From: Clusia tigrina
Lineage: Eukaryota > Arthropoda > Insecta > Diptera > Clusiidae
NCBI GenBank assembly: GCA_920105625.2
Contig: OV050030.1
Coordinates: 30,126,516 to 30,190,515 of the forward strand
Length of the DNA: 64,000 nucleotides
Direction of reading: 5' to 3'
In this document: positions 12,031-25,198 of the stretch, in pieces
Layout of the letters: the number at the start of each line of letters is the position of its first letter
Position numbering within the stretch: the first letter of the stretch is position 1
Notes under the pieces: generated by a model
Database searches by the model: none
Seen by the model: the letters and a program-made list of their open reading frames with translations, nothing else
Told to the model about the DNA's origin: nothing
Position numbers and translations under genes: made by a program

Positions 12031-13669
12031 TAGATTTCACTGCACTACGGAAGCAGAACAACAAAATAATTCGAAAACTTATGAGTACACTTTGTTAATA
12101 AGGGCATCTTGCTAAGGCAATCCCAATTAATTCATTAATAACATTATCTCTGCACTACCCTAAGGTATAGGGAAAACTGGTGGTTGATACAAGAAGATGA
12201 AAAACTCCCCACACCGTGTTCTCGTGAAGATTGCATTGAATTGATGTTTTAAACAAACTCTCTTTAAAGAAAGTTTATTTTCCATCAAGTAAAGCACTAC
12301 GAACTCAACATGAGATCAAATAAGAATTGAATAATATAATTGTGTATATAATTTATACTAATTTATAACTGTGTATTTAACAATAGAAATTAAGAACTTG
12401 GATGGTGAATGTAGAAATTAAAAACAATCTTTATTTATATGAATCTAGTATCTTAAGACTATCTTATAAGATAAACTTGGCAGAGGAGTTTGAGTTTTTG
12501 AATTATGAGTTGTTCAGCATTATGGAATTAGAAGCTGCATTGAGATGGGTTAACAGTCAATGCGATGGAAAGGAATGAGAGAATGTGACTGAGTTGAAGT
12601 TACTGATGACAATTATGTGTGGTCCTGTTATATGATATGTTGTAATGTGCTCTATATAATGTGAATGAGGTAAACAGCTAATTATACGGATAATTAGGGT
12701 GTCTAGAAGTTATACATTCTATGACTATATGAGCTTTCAAATGGTATAGAAACTTGATACAAAGACCTTTCAAAGTATCGCTTGTACCAAAATGGTTCAA
12801 CTCTTCCAAACCAAGGTTGATGAAAGCTTGACTTATATTATATTAATAAGTTTTCACTTCCATCTAGCTACATCACCTAAGTTTAGGTGCCGAAAAGGGG
12901 AGGGGACAATTTCAGTTGTGGTATTAAGTGAGTCATTTACTTCCTATTTTCAAAAGTTGTTAAAAAATAATATTTCTGAAGTACAAATTGTAAGATAAAG
13001 TGCCATTTAAGTGAACAACTCTCATTTATTTTTAAACAGAACAAAAGAAATACACAGCAGCGTTAATTAAACAATAGTGGAATGTACAGAACAATAGGCC
13101 AACTAATTTCCTCTTATTTGCGTCACTACAATTCTCAAGCTTAATAAGCTCAATATACAATATACTCTTTGGTACAGGGTCAGTTAGAGAACAGTTCTAA
13201 GAACGGAATACACTAAGCAAAATTTTGGCATTTGTACTCAAATACCATTTTGAGTACTGTCCATTCAAGCCATTTTCCGGAGTTACACACACAAAGGATT
13301 GAAATACTTTGGATTCGTTTAGTAAACTCAATTGCACTGATCTATAGAATTGGACTTGGTCGTTCAGCCAAAGAGTATTTACGTATAGAGTTTCCGTCGC
13401 TCTCTTTGGCAAAAGAGAGGAATCGAATTGTATGGAAATTGCATTGGAACCTCTAACAGATGTTAAACATAACATTATTCTGCTAAAAACGATTCATTCA
13501 TAGTAAATTGTATATGAGTTTAGGAAGGAATGGTTTTTATTGTCATAGTAGGAAAATTAAGAAATCCAGATTTAACAGTCTTATTATCTATTAATTAATA
13601 GTATATTGACAACATAAAAACTAAAACAATTTCAATTAATAAGACAATAATATCAAATCTAAACAGTCG
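12031..13669. other. Tail segment of unit U2, no recognised gene
   Basis: Homologous to 5212-6825 with scattered substitutions and small indels. The minus-strand open frame at 13475-13197 is 92 codons here against 78 in U1. No known domain is visible. Confidence 0.6.
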
Positions 13670-14345
13670 CTGAACAATGTTAAAGTTAACTTTGCCACTG
13701 CCAAAACGATTCAGTACAGACGCATATTCATAGAAAAATTAATTTAAAATTTGTAAAAATTCTAAAAAATTGTAAATTTTTCAAAATATGTTATTTCGCA
13801 CAAACATTTAACATTTGCAATTGACAATATACTTTTTAAAAATAACTTTCTTTAAAAATATTAGCAGTAGATTTCATATACATATGTACATATGTATGTA
13901 GGTAGGTAGGCATGAATATTTATATAAATAATTATGGGAATATTTTTAAAATTTACATTGTAAATTTGTAAAAAAAGAAAAAAATTGGTGTTGTTTTCTA
14001 ATGATTGTCAATAGTATTAATTTTAGCTTTAAGTTTTTAATTTAACATACAATTGTGGCTAAGTTCAATGTACAGAATAAGTTTTTATAACTTCTTGTAT
14101 GATTAAAATAAATTAAATTAAATTTAAATTAAAATGAATAAATAAATTTAAAAATAATTCATTTATTTCTTTATCTCAAAAAAAGCCACCATCGAATTGC
14201 ACAGCAAAACTTCATGGCTGCACAGCAGAAGACTAAAAGTGAACTTTTGCGGAATGTAGGCAGAATTGTAGGAATTTTAGTTAATTCAGAATTGCACCAG
14301 CAAATACTTTGGTTCTCTAATATACTCCAAAATCACCGAAGCTAG
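13670..14345. other. Left segment of unit U3, diverged, non-coding
   Basis: Aligns with 1-560 of U1, but has a shortened stretch near 13740 and about 140 bases of different sequence around 13988-14125. Similarity to the compact units stops just after ccaaaatcaccgaag at 14340. The next bases up to the MITE (14346-14502) hold nothing I recognise. Confidence 0.7.
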
Positions 14346-14510
14346 TATAAGTGTCTTTAGAGGAGGGTTGCCCAAAAGTTTCTTATTGAAGTCCAAACAC
14401 CAATACATATGTATAAATAAATCATAAATATAAATCAGGCGTTAGACGACACTGTCGTCAATGTGTACTAACAAAGCATTCGAAAGTGTTGTGGCTTCAC
14501 ACGTTGGTTT

Positions 14511-14859
14511 CAGTGTTGCCGTTTCCACTTCGATCGAAGTGTTTCACTTCATTTTTAAGTCGAACACTTCTGCACTTCCCATTTAGCAAACACACTTCGA
14601 TTTTCGAGGGACTTAATTAAAGTAAGTTTTCTATAACAAGGTAAGTTCTAAAGAATGTAGTCTTTAAAATGCAAAGTTCTAAAAAGGATATTCTCTAAAA
14701 AGAAAAGTTTTCTTGTTTTGTTTTAAGCAAGAGCACTTTTTTATTTTTCTCTATCTTCTATACGCCAGTTAACGTTTTTGAACACTTCGAAAAACCTGAA
14801 AACACTTCACATTTTCAGCGCATTTCACTTCGCTTGCAAATTTACGAATGGCAACACTG
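14511..14859. mobile_element. hAT-type MITE (349 bp) with 8-bp target duplication
   Basis: Terminal inverted repeats cagtgttgcc (14511-14520) and ggcaacactg (14850-14859) are perfect over 10 bp. The flanks gttggttt (14503-14510) and gttggtat (14860-14867) match at seven of eight positions, the target length made by hAT transposases. The interior has repeated cacttc/gaagtg motifs, including the 16-bp palindrome cacttcgatcgaagtg at 14528-14543, and no coding capacity. A non-autonomous element mobilised in trans is the simplest reading. Confidence 0.8.
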
Positions 14860-14865
14860 GTTGGT

Positions 14866-15906
14866 ATATGCAAGTAAGAATTATAAGAAACTAAAAAGAC
14901 AAAATTCTTTGTGTATTTCGCTTTGCTTCCTGCGGAGTGCTGTGTCTGTGTATCAGAAAACACAACCTATGCCTAAGTGCATTTACAAAAACAAATGTGC
15001 ACCAAGTGTATAGGGCTTGGGCACCTTTGATCTAAACCAGGGCACACCTAAAAGGTAGTCGCAAGGGAGAATTGCTCTTATTCTTGTTTTCGTTTTGACG
15101 CCGCTTTTATTTGAGATTAGTGTTGTAAACAAGCAAAGTTTGAAATATACAAATAATAGTTTGTAAATAGTTGAGATATAATAATTAATAAAAATTAAAT
15201 GGGAAATTGCGCCTTATGTGGAAAAGTGACAAAATTAAAATATAATTATAATTTTTCTACAATGTTATAAAATAATAAAAATAGTTTTTCATTGGAAATC
15301 TTCTTATGCTGTTGCGCTTTTACATAAATGTGGGTATTTTCACAAGAATCATTGCTTTAAATCATCATCACCTTTGCTGACATTGGAAGTGTGTACTGCT
15401 GTCTATTTGTATCCGTATTATTTATAGGTATGCAATGTGTTTGAACTGAGTTGTATCTGCATGGGCTCTTGCGATTTCGGCAGTGTATTGTTCTGCTTCT
15501 ATGTATATTCGTTATAGTTCTTAACTGTAAGTAAAAAATCATCAAAAAATGAAGCTGCCTGAAATTTAGCAATTATACCATTAATTTTGTAGAAATGTCT
15601 GTTTTATTACCTTTACTTAATTTTATTTAATTTTCCTAATTATCAAATTCTAAATTCAAATTGAAATCCAATCTAAAATTGGATTTTAACATTTCAAAAG
15701 CGAAAGCTTTTTTCAAGCAATTGACAAGTCAAAATCCTGAAATTGTTGTTGTTGTAGACTTGTTGTACCCTTGCGGCCACCTTCTTACTGCACACTGATC
15801 TAAACTTTAGACCAACGGTTTGCGCGTCGGTCTATGGTTTTTTGTGGCTTAGGGTTCGAGCCCCAGCAAAAATGCTGTGTTTTATCAAAATTTTTTTTTT
15901 AGTTAC
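14866..15906 (+). repeat. Repeat X, copy A, left part
   Basis: Homologous to the reverse complement of about 62459-63827. The match starts right beside the MITE and runs to the Helitron insertion point, continuing after it at 26759. It contains the tRNA-like module but no convincing open frame; the 15357-15572 frame occurs in both copies and has no recognisable domain. The family of X is not recognised. Confidence 0.75.
15803..15872 (+). other. tRNA-like module (U3 / repeat X copy A)
   Basis: tagaccaacgg at 15808-15818 matches the A-box consensus at all but one position, and ggttcgagccc at 15853-15863 is the B box. The stretch between, ggtttgcgcgtcggtct, resembles a D-loop and anticodon region, supporting a tRNA-derived origin. 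Poly-T (15888-15900) follows, which would terminate pol III. Confidence 0.55.
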
Positions 15907-18900
15907 TCTATATATATAAAAATGAATGATTGTTTGTTAGTGACGCTAAGGCTCGAGAACGGCTGGACCAATCTTTATGGAATTTTCAGAGGTTGTTCTT
16001 TGTGGATCTGGGAAGGTTTAGAAATAAAAAACCTTATACTTTTTCTGAAGAAAAGTCGGAAAATTTAAAATTCCAAAAAGGACTTTTCCATACAAAATTT
16101 TTTTCCTTTCAAATTTTTTTTTCCAATTGTTTCTTGCAAATCTATCGATCTCAAAACATTCGGAAAAGCCGGAAAATTCGAAAATTAGAAAAACCTAATC
16201 TCACTTTTTGTTCTCATTTTTTTGTATGTGCATGGTGTTGCACGCGCACATTTAGTTTCATATTGGTGTTGTAAGCACTGACTGATACTCCAATAACTCA
16301 ACAGATGGAGCTGTAGACGCTTAAATGTTTACATTCACGAAATATTTGATTTTAAATCTGTGGATTATCAGTTTTTGAGTGAAATTATTGACATTTCAAA
16401 CAAAAAAAGTAAGTTCATTATTTTCGTTTGTTGGTGAATACCCAACCTCATTTCCATTGGAATTTATTTGTGTTATTTCTTCAGCTGATTTGTAAATTAT
16501 TTGAATCGTTCAATTTCGGTCGTTTGCTTTCTTTATTTCGGCTATTAAAAGGTAAATTTTTGAAAATTATTCTGTGAAAACTTTATGTAAAGTGATCAAT
16601 TACAGATTGAAATTTGTTACGATGCCACAAAAAGGTCGCGCGGACCAACGTAATTATACAGCACGTCGTACTGAAGAGATGCTACTGCAAGGGAATCTGC
16701 TCGAATCGGAATGATTGAACATCGTGCGCGACAATCAGAAGAGGCTCACGAAGCTTACAATGAGCAACAACGATTGAGAAGAAGACAAGTTCATGCTCAG
16801 GAAATTCATGAAGCAAGAGAACAACGTTTGACTGCTCACCGAGAACGCCAGCAACAACAACGATTGCCTAATTTGAATATCGAACGTGCAGCCTTTCGAT
16901 ATGAGCCGGATATTGAATACGGTGCGCACGCATCAGTTCGATTTGGTTCGATGTCTGTCGTTTGCCCGCATTGCGATGCACTGAAATTTCCAAAAGAACC
17001 GGCCGGATTGTGTTGCGCAAGCGGAAAAGTGAAATTACCAGAGTTACTTCCTCCACCAGAGCCATTGCGGTCGTTGCTTTACGGTAAATCACCACATTCG
17101 AATCATTTTTTACAAAATTCCAAGATGTATAACGATTGTTTTCAAATGACGTCGTTTGGTATGGAAATTGTGAATGAACATAATTACAATCCCACATTCA
17201 AGGTTAGTTCACCAACAATCGAACACTTATTATCTCGCCAATAAAATACAGAAATTAACATATTTGTCTGCAACTATACAGATTCACGGGCAAATTTATC
17301 ATCTTGCTGGATCGCTGTTGCCGCATCCTGACCAAGATCACAAATATCTCCAAATATATTTCCTTGGAGATTCAAATGAAGAAGTGAAGCGACGTTGTGC
17401 AATTTTCAATGCGACGAAGAGAGAAATTGTGCAGCAATTGCAAGAAATGTTGCATGAACACAACGAACTAATTCGATTATTCAAAACTTCGTTAGAAAGG
17501 ATGCCATCTGATGATCACAGAATCGTCATAAAAGCGGACAAACGACCAGCAGGCACGCATGTACGGCAATAGAATGCACCGACGGCCGATGAAATATCAA
17601 TTGTTGTTGTTGGCGATAATTTAGAATCCCGTGATATTGTTATTAAACGTCGAGCTGGAGATGCATTAGAGCGAATCAGTGAAACTCATCGATCGTATGA
17701 CTCACTACAATATCCGCCTATGTTCTGCCGTGGTGAAGATGGATATCACTTGAGATACAACCTGATCAATCCTGCCAATGGTTAGTAAAAGAAAAACAAA
17801 CACTCTTGATTGTAACTTCATTTTTTTTTAACTTTTAGGTGTCGATACAAATAAGAAGGTCAGTGCAATGAACTTTTACGCGTATCGATTGATGATTCGC
17901 GAAGGAATTGACAACCATCTCTTGAGATATCGCCGATTATTTCAACAGTATGCAGTTGATGTGTACGTAACGATGGAGACAGAACGACTCAATTTTATTC
18001 GTTTCAATCAGACCAAGCTTCGATCTGAAGAGTATATTCACTTGCGAGATGCGGTGAATAGCGATGAAGATGTGACAAACCTTGGCCGACTCACGATTTT
18101 GCCATCAACATACATTGGCAGCCCAAGGCACATGCACGAGTACTCGCAGGATGCGATGACATACGTGCGGAATTATGGACGGCCGGATTTGTTTGTTATA
18201 TTCACTTGCAATCCAAAATGGCCACAGATAACGGAATTATTGAATCGCGGTCAATCAGCAAGCGATCATCACGAGTTTTCAAACAACAGCTACGATGTTT
18301 GATGGACTTTATCGTGAAGCAACGTATATATGGTGCTGTTAGATGCTGGATGTACTCTGTTGAGTGGCAAAAAAGAGGTTTGCCGCATGCACACATTCTT
18401 CTTTGGATGGTGGACAAGATTACACCACATCAAATTGGTGACATCATTTCTGCGGAAATTCCTGATCCAGAGATAGATCCAGAATTATACGAAGTGGTGA
18501 AAACCATTATGGTTCATGGACCTTGCGGACACTACAATCCCACTTCGGTTTGTATGTCTGACAATAAATGCACGAAACACTATCCACGTGCTTTTCTTTC
18601 GGAAACGCAAACTGGAAATGATGGATATCCACTCTATCGGCGACGCTCATCAGACAACAATGGCAGAACATTCAGCATTTAATTTAGAGGAGTGAATATC
18701 GAAGTTGACAACACATTGTCTAAGACATTCAAAACTCATATCAATGTTGAGTATTGCAGTTCTGTGAAATCGATCAAATACGTTTGCAAGTACGTCAAAG
18801 GAAGCGACATGGCGGTTATTGGCCTTGAACGAGATGAGATCAGCAAGTATCAAATGGGTCGATACGTGAACTGCAATGAAGCGCTTTGGAGAGTATTTTC

Positions 18901-20211
18901 TTTTGTAATTCATGAGCGTTTTCTGACTGTTGTGCATCTCGCAGTTCATTTGGAGAATGGCCAAAGAGTGTATTTCAACCCAGAGAATGCAGTACAGCGA
19001 GCGGAAACACCACCAGTAACAACATTGACGAGTTTTTTCTCAACTTGCGCCAGTGATCCGTTTGCGAGAACATTGCTTTATTCGGAAATGCCTCGATATT
19101 ATACATGGAATGCATCGGCGAAGAAATGGTTACGCAGAAAGCAAGGCCAACCAGTAGATGGACATCCAGGTGTGTTCTCAACTAATGCATTAGGACGAAT
19201 ATACACAATCCACCCGAAAAACGACGATTGCTTCTACCTTCGGTTGCTATTGATTAATGTACGCTGTTCAACTTCATATGAGTCATTGCGTACTGTGAAT
19301 GGTACGGTGTGTGCAACTTTTCGAGAAGTATGCCAGCAATTACAATTGCTGGAACATGATAATCACTGGAATCAAACGATGGACTATGCGATAGCTACTT
19401 CGCATGCCACTGAAGTGCGCACACTTTTCGCGATGATCATTTCGACATGTCAGCCTTCAAATCCGCGTCAATTATGGGATACATACAAAAATTACATTGC
19501 CGAAGACATTTTACATCGTATTCGAGTGGCAACATGGAATTCAGAATTGCAAATGAACGATGAAATCTACAATGAAGCATTGGTGTTGATTGAAGATTTG
19601 TGTTTGCTTATGAGTGGTGGCAAACTATTGACTGAAATTCATATGCAAGCGTCAAATCGTCGAATCAGAGATGTACTGAATCGTGAATTGGAACGTGAGC
19701 GTGCATACGACGGAATAACTTTGGAACAACAAGTACAAAGAAATGTTCCATTATTGAATGAGCAGCAAAAGAGTGCGTATGATGAATTGATGAAGGCTGT
19801 CAATGATGGAAACGGTGGACTATTTTTTCTTGATGCGCCCGGCGGAACTGGGAAAACGTTCCTGATATCATCGATTTTGGCAACAATACGATCTCAAAAT
19901 GGCATTGCGTTGGCTCTCGCATCTACTGGGATTGCTGCAACTCTACTAGAAGGTGGAAGAACGGCACATTCGGCACTGAAGCTTCCGTTAAACATGCAAA
20001 TCAATGAAACACCTGTTTCCAACATTTCAAAGCAATCAGCTATGGCAAAAGTGTTGAAGAATTGTAAACTGATAGTATGGGATGAGGGCACAATGGCTCA
20101 CAAACGGTCTCTAGGTTAGGTTAGGTTAATGTGGCACCCAGTTCAAGGACCAGCTCACTCAGACCACCATGGGTCCATTGTGATACCACCGCGCCACAAC
20201 GCACCTCCGAT

Positions 20212-23200
20212 TCATTCGTCGAACCATTTTGAAGCCCTAATAAAGCGCAGGATTTGTTTGATCTTCGCGCTAAACACCTCTGTAAGAGAGCTAAAAGCGT
20301 ATTTGCCTATAGAGCCCGCTCTGCTTCTGGCCAGAGCGGGGCAACTACAGAAGAGATATTCCACAGTCTCCTCCTCCTCCTCATCCCCACAGCTTCTGCA
20401 GTATTCATGAGAGAATACTCCCAACCTGAGAGCATGTCTGCCGAAAAGCCAGTGACCAGTAATACATGCCACGACCTTAGAGATATTCTCTCTCGGCAGG
20501 GCAAGCAAGTCTCTAGTTTTCCTACTATTAAGTTCCGGCCACATTAGCCTAGTCGTTAAGCAAGTGCCCTCTTGTGCCCAAGACCCATTGGTCTCACGCA
20601 CGACCCTATCCTTCAGCATCAGTTTACAGGTGGCAATAGGTATTCCAATTTCACATCTGTCCATGCCTAAAGGAAGGTTGGTACCCCGTCTGGCTAAGTC
20701 ATCAGCCCTACAGTATCCCGAATATCTCTATGCCCCGGAACCCATATAAGGCTTACCTTGAAAGCGGTACTGTTATCATTTAGGGCTGCTCGGCAGTCCT
20801 GAGCAACCTTTGATTTCAGTGCCACCGAATTCGTTGACAAGATGGCCGCCTGGCTATCCGAGTAGATATTTATAATATTTCTTGTTACGGCATGTCTATT
20901 TAAGTAGATGGCTACCTCCTTTATGGCTAGGACCTCTGCTTGATAAACACTGCAGTGGTCGGGGAGACGGAAAGAAAGTTCCAGTCCCAATTCTTGTGAG
21001 AAAACTCCAAAACCGACTCTATCGTCAAGTTTGGATCCGTCAGTGTAGAAACTAAGTTCCCCCCTTCTCCATGGCATTGGTGTTTGCCACTCTCTTCTAG
21101 ACGGAATATATGTCTGGAAGTGCCTATCGAAGTTGAGATTAGGTATAGAGTGGTCAATGTGTTGGATAGAACTACTCCAGGTATGCGCAATAGTCGAGTG
21201 ACCAATCTGCCGATCATGCCATAACGCCGCACATTTCAGCCTTAGTGCTGATGTGGCGGCCACTTGTTTCCCTACCAGCTCTAATGAAGGTAGGTTGAGT
21301 ATTACTTCTAAAGCTTTAGTAGGCGTAGTCCTTAAGGCACCAGAGATACATTAAAAAGCCGTTCTTTGGACCTTGCTCAGAAGCTTCAAATAGCTTTGTT
21401 TCTGAGTGGCTGGCCACCATACCAGTATTCCATATAGCAATATGGGTCTGACCACCTAAATGTATAGCCAGTGCATAATTCGTGGGGATAGCCCCCACCT
21501 GATTCCGACCGCTTTTTTACATGTGTACAAAGCAATATTGGCCTTCCTGACTCTTTCTTCAATATTGGGTTTCCAGGTAAGTTTTCTATCTAGTACTAGT
21601 CCCAAATATCTAACTGTCTCCTTCATCGGAATTTCCACACCTTTGTATGTTAGCGGGGAGACCTCAGGAGATCTATTTTTCTTAGAAAAGAGGATTAATT
21701 CCATTTTCTCAGGGTTTAACCCTAATCCTCTTCTTCCCGTCCAACCAGTTAGCGTGGCCATGCTAGAGCGCAAAATATCCATAAGAGTGTTTGGATATTT
21801 CCCTCTGATCACAATTGCCAAGTCATCAGCGTAGGCGACGACATGGCAACCCTCCCTCTCTAAGGCTAGCAGTAATGAATTTACCGCCAAATTCCAGAGC
21901 AGGGGGGAGAGGACTCCTCCCTGAGGAGTGCCTCTGCAGACCTGTCTGCTTAAGGTGTGGGAACCTAAGCTGGCAGTTACCCTTCTACTGACGAGTATCA
22001 TTTCTACCATCGCTACCATATTAGGATCGACGCCCAGAGCTTCTAACGCTCCCGTAATGGCGTTCGCATTTATGTTGTTGAAAGCGCCTTCTATGTCAAT
22101 GAACGCCGCTAGTGCGAAATCTTTCTGCTGGATGGCGTTTTCCACTATACCAATAAGTACGTGTAACGCCGTCTCTGTCGATTTGCCCTTCGTGTATGCA
22201 TGTTGTGCCGAGGAGATTCTACCAGTTGGTATAGCTTCCCGTAAGTGTGCATCCATCACTCTCTCCAGTGTTTTTAGGAGGAAAGACGTGAGACTGATTG
22301 GTCTGAAGTCTTTAGGATTTACATGAGAGGACCTGCCTGCCTTGGGTATGAAGGAAACCTTCGTTTCTCTCCATTTCAGCGGAATATAGCCCATGTTTCG
22401 ACAGCTTCTAATTGCAGTCACAACCCAGGGCGTAATTATGTCCCGTGATTGTTGCAGTTCAGCTGGATAGATTCCATCCGGACCCAGAGATTTATATGGA
22501 CCAAAGGTGTTAATGGCCCACTGAACTTTCTCGACTGTAACTATTGCATTCCCTATCTCAGACTGCCTGCCCCTTGGTGTCGGGTTATCACCCTCCACTG
22601 TGCTACTGCCTGGAAAATGCGTATCTAAGAGAAGAGCCAAAGATTCCTCGCTCGATCACTCCACACATCACCCGGACCTTTAAGGTAGCCCAGGTTGTGT
22701 GGTGTCCTCGCTAGGATTCTTCTTAGTCTAGCTGCTTCCGATGTTTCTTCCACATCCCTACAATAGTTTTGCCAGGACTGTCGCTGCGCAATTCTGATTG
22801 CTTTCTTGTATATTTTTAGCTCAGTCTTGTAGGCTTCCCAGTCCGTGGGCAGACCCGAAGTTTTAGCCCTGTTAAATAGCCGCCTGTTGGACTTCCGGAG
22901 AAGGCCTATATCCATTGACCACCAAGGTGGTTTGTCCTTGCCTCTCAGTTTTACAACCGGGCACCCGGCTGTCAGTGAACTATTTAGGGCCGTGGTTATC
23001 TGATTGATCAGCCCGTCTAATTCCACAGGGGCTGTGGGATCAGACGGGGGATTTATTGGCAGCGAGGCCCTGAGAGTTTTCCTATACTTCCCCCAGTCCG
23101 CTCTTCGTATATTTCTAAAGGTCTTAACTGGAGCTCGTGGGAAGTTCATTTCGTATTCTATATAGCGATGGTCAGAGTAGGAATTTTCATTCGACACTCT

Positions 23201-23794
23201 CCATCTTTTTATATTGTTAGCGAAGTTATCGAAGGTCAGGGTAATATCTAACACTTCCCTTCTATTTTGTGTTATAAACGTCGGCTCTGAGCCTAAATTT
23301 ACCACACTAAGCTTATTCTCTATAATGAAGTCTAAAACTGACTCACCTCTTGCGTTAGTGTTTGAACTTCCCCACAAAGTGTTGTGTGCGTTTACGTCAC
23401 TGGAGACAACCAAGTTCCTTTTGGCTGCGGCTGCCTCCATGACCAATGTCCGAACCTCCTCTGGTGGAGCGACCTTGTCGTGAGGCATATATGCGGAGGC
23501 TATCCAGAGACTGCTATTTTGCAGCTCAATGCTTGCCGCCACCGTATCGCCATTACTTAACTGTGGGAGCAAAAAGATGTTAATGTTATCCTTTGCAACT
23601 ATACAAGCACGAGGCTTACCTGTGCTCTGAGCGGCTATCATCTTGAAGCCTCTCATCTTCAAACCGCAGATTTTGTTGCCGCATATCCACGGCTCTTGGA
23701 TGAGGGCCACGTCAAAACCACCGGTACCCAGGCGGACCATCAAGTTCGCAGAGGCGAGTTTACAATGGTGGAGGTTGATTTGGATCAGCTTCAT
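20212..23794 (-). pseudogene. LOA-like ORF2 (endonuclease, RT, RNase H), frameshifted
   Basis: Begins ATG at 23794 (MKLIQINLHHCKLASANL), overlapping the end of ORF1 by 35 bp. Endonuclease 23794-22625 with IQEPW, DVNAHN and SYSDHRYIE. Reverse transcriptase 22640-21456 with KSLGPDGI, FIDIEGAFN, GTPQGGVLSPLLWN and the catalytic YADD (about 21825-21836). RNase H 21263-20694 with YTDGSK, YSDSQAA and WVPGHRDI. A C-terminal region at 20664-20212 has a CRSCG...C finger. Frame changes occur near 22630, 21460-21270 and 20690, so no single protein can be made. The domains themselves look well preserved, suggesting a fairly recent insertion. Confidence 0.9.
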
Positions 23795-25198
23795 AAGAAT
23801 CTGTCCTTCTTACCTCCACCATCGTAACGTCCGCGTCCTCCTCTTCTTCGGTGTAGTCAAGCAGGTCGTCCTCCTCAAAGAGCTGCCCGACCCCGGTCAG
23901 CTGCTCTGAGTCGGTCGACCTTTGGCTGCTGGACAACCCTTCTTCACCACCGCCAGCCTCGCTAGCCTTGTCACCCTCTATCTCCTCCGGCTCCAAAACT
24001 TGCTCGTCGCTGCGGTAGATCCGGACGGTCGCGTCAACGAACCCGAACCTGACTACCCCGTTTCTCTCTGCCAGTGGGGCAAGGGACTCAGCGTTGAGTA
24101 CCAGCAACACCTGCCTCCTTCCTTCCACTGGCTCCTCGAGCTTCGCTACCTTCCAGTTATGGGTTGGCAGCTCTCTGTTGCACGATCTAAAGATCGCCTC
24201 TATTCTCTCCGGTTCAGCTGGCTTAGCCGGGATCCAGACCCGGGCTCTGGGTCTGCTGGGAACTTCTTCCCTGCTGACGGCTTCTAGCTTGGCTCCCGGC
24301 CAGATCTCGCCAACCTTGCTTACCGCGATCTTGTAAAGGTTGGCTGACCTGCTGTCATCGCATGCGATAAGGTTGGCCCTGCCCTGATACCAGCCCGCAT
24401 CATGACAGAAAGGGGGGGGTCCAGGGTTTTCCTGTAAGACTTGGAGGTAGACTTCGGCAATCGCTTGCTCCACCCACCTCCACTTCTCTTTGGATACGAC
24501 CCCTTCCTCCTCCTTCCGGTCAATGATGGCCAGCATCTCGCCACCACCTTTGACAACGTCGCTGTAGGATGGGAATTTCTGGCCGCCGAATTTTTGTCTT
24601 TTAGCGACCTCACCCGCCTCTTCAGCCGAGCGTTGTCTCTTTGGGGCTGTAGCCGCCGGTTTGCCCAAGCCGGATAGCACCCCCCTTGCCCACTCTACTG
24701 ATTTGGCCTGCTCCTCAGTGAGCTGGTCTGTGGGTAGAGCCTCATGTTTGGCCATGACCCTCATGGCCGCCATCCTATCATAATAGGCCTGCTTAGACGG
24801 ACGGACGGGTTTAAATGTCCCCCCTGGCCTACCCCAGCAACCTTCTTTGAGCTGCTGGGCCCCTCTACTATCTGCTGCCGAAAGATCCCCGGGGTAGCCC
24901 CCCGCCCCCTGACCGCAGTCAGCGTTTGGGTTTTTACCACCTCCTCCGGGTTTCTTCCTTCAGCACCCCTTTGAAAGAGACGAGAGACCGGTTTTCCCAA
25001 GCCTCCCCGTCCCCTACTACCAGCACTCGTGCTGGGACCAGCCCTAAGGCTTAAGCCCCTTCTGCCTCCTGCTGTTATCGATCTGTCTGCCACCCTTATA
25101 TTAGCGGTAGACAGGATCGCCTCTGTCGGTATTTTGGGAGGACCGCCCTCCTTTGGTTTTGGATTTGGTTTTAAATTTAAAGACATATGTGGTCCCAC
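23760..25198 (-). pseudogene. LOA-like ORF1 (nucleic-acid-binding, DUF4780-like), frameshifted
   Basis: Two open stretches in different frames, 25198-24761 and 24773-23760, meet near 24770-24800, so one frameshift separates them. The first part is basic and rich in Gly, Arg, Pro and Ser, with low complexity. The second contains a globular region (about 24480-24050) resembling the DUF4780 domain of LOA-type ORF1 proteins, followed by an acidic tail (EEDDLLDYTEEEEDADV). Such proteins probably act as RNA chaperones in the retrotransposition particle. The stop at 23760-23762 lies inside ORF2, an overlap arrangement common in this group. Confidence 0.8.

Larger units (their letters stand above)
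6826..13669. repeat. Tandem composite repeat unit U2 (6,844 bp)
   Basis: Same order as U1: left segment, tRNA-like module, I-like element, mariner remnant, tail. It has private differences, for example around 11817-11850 in the mariner remnant and near 10130-10150 in the I element. It also keeps an RNase H frame that is broken in U1 and U4. Confidence 0.93.

Noticed and set aside
20115..20129. Telomere repeat or chromosome end
   Set aside because: Fewer than three TTAGG units, located inside a transposon next to an exact target duplication.
23922..24677. Several plus-strand open frames in GC-rich DNA
   Set aside because: They are antisense to ORF1 of the LOA-like element; high GC makes stop codons rare.
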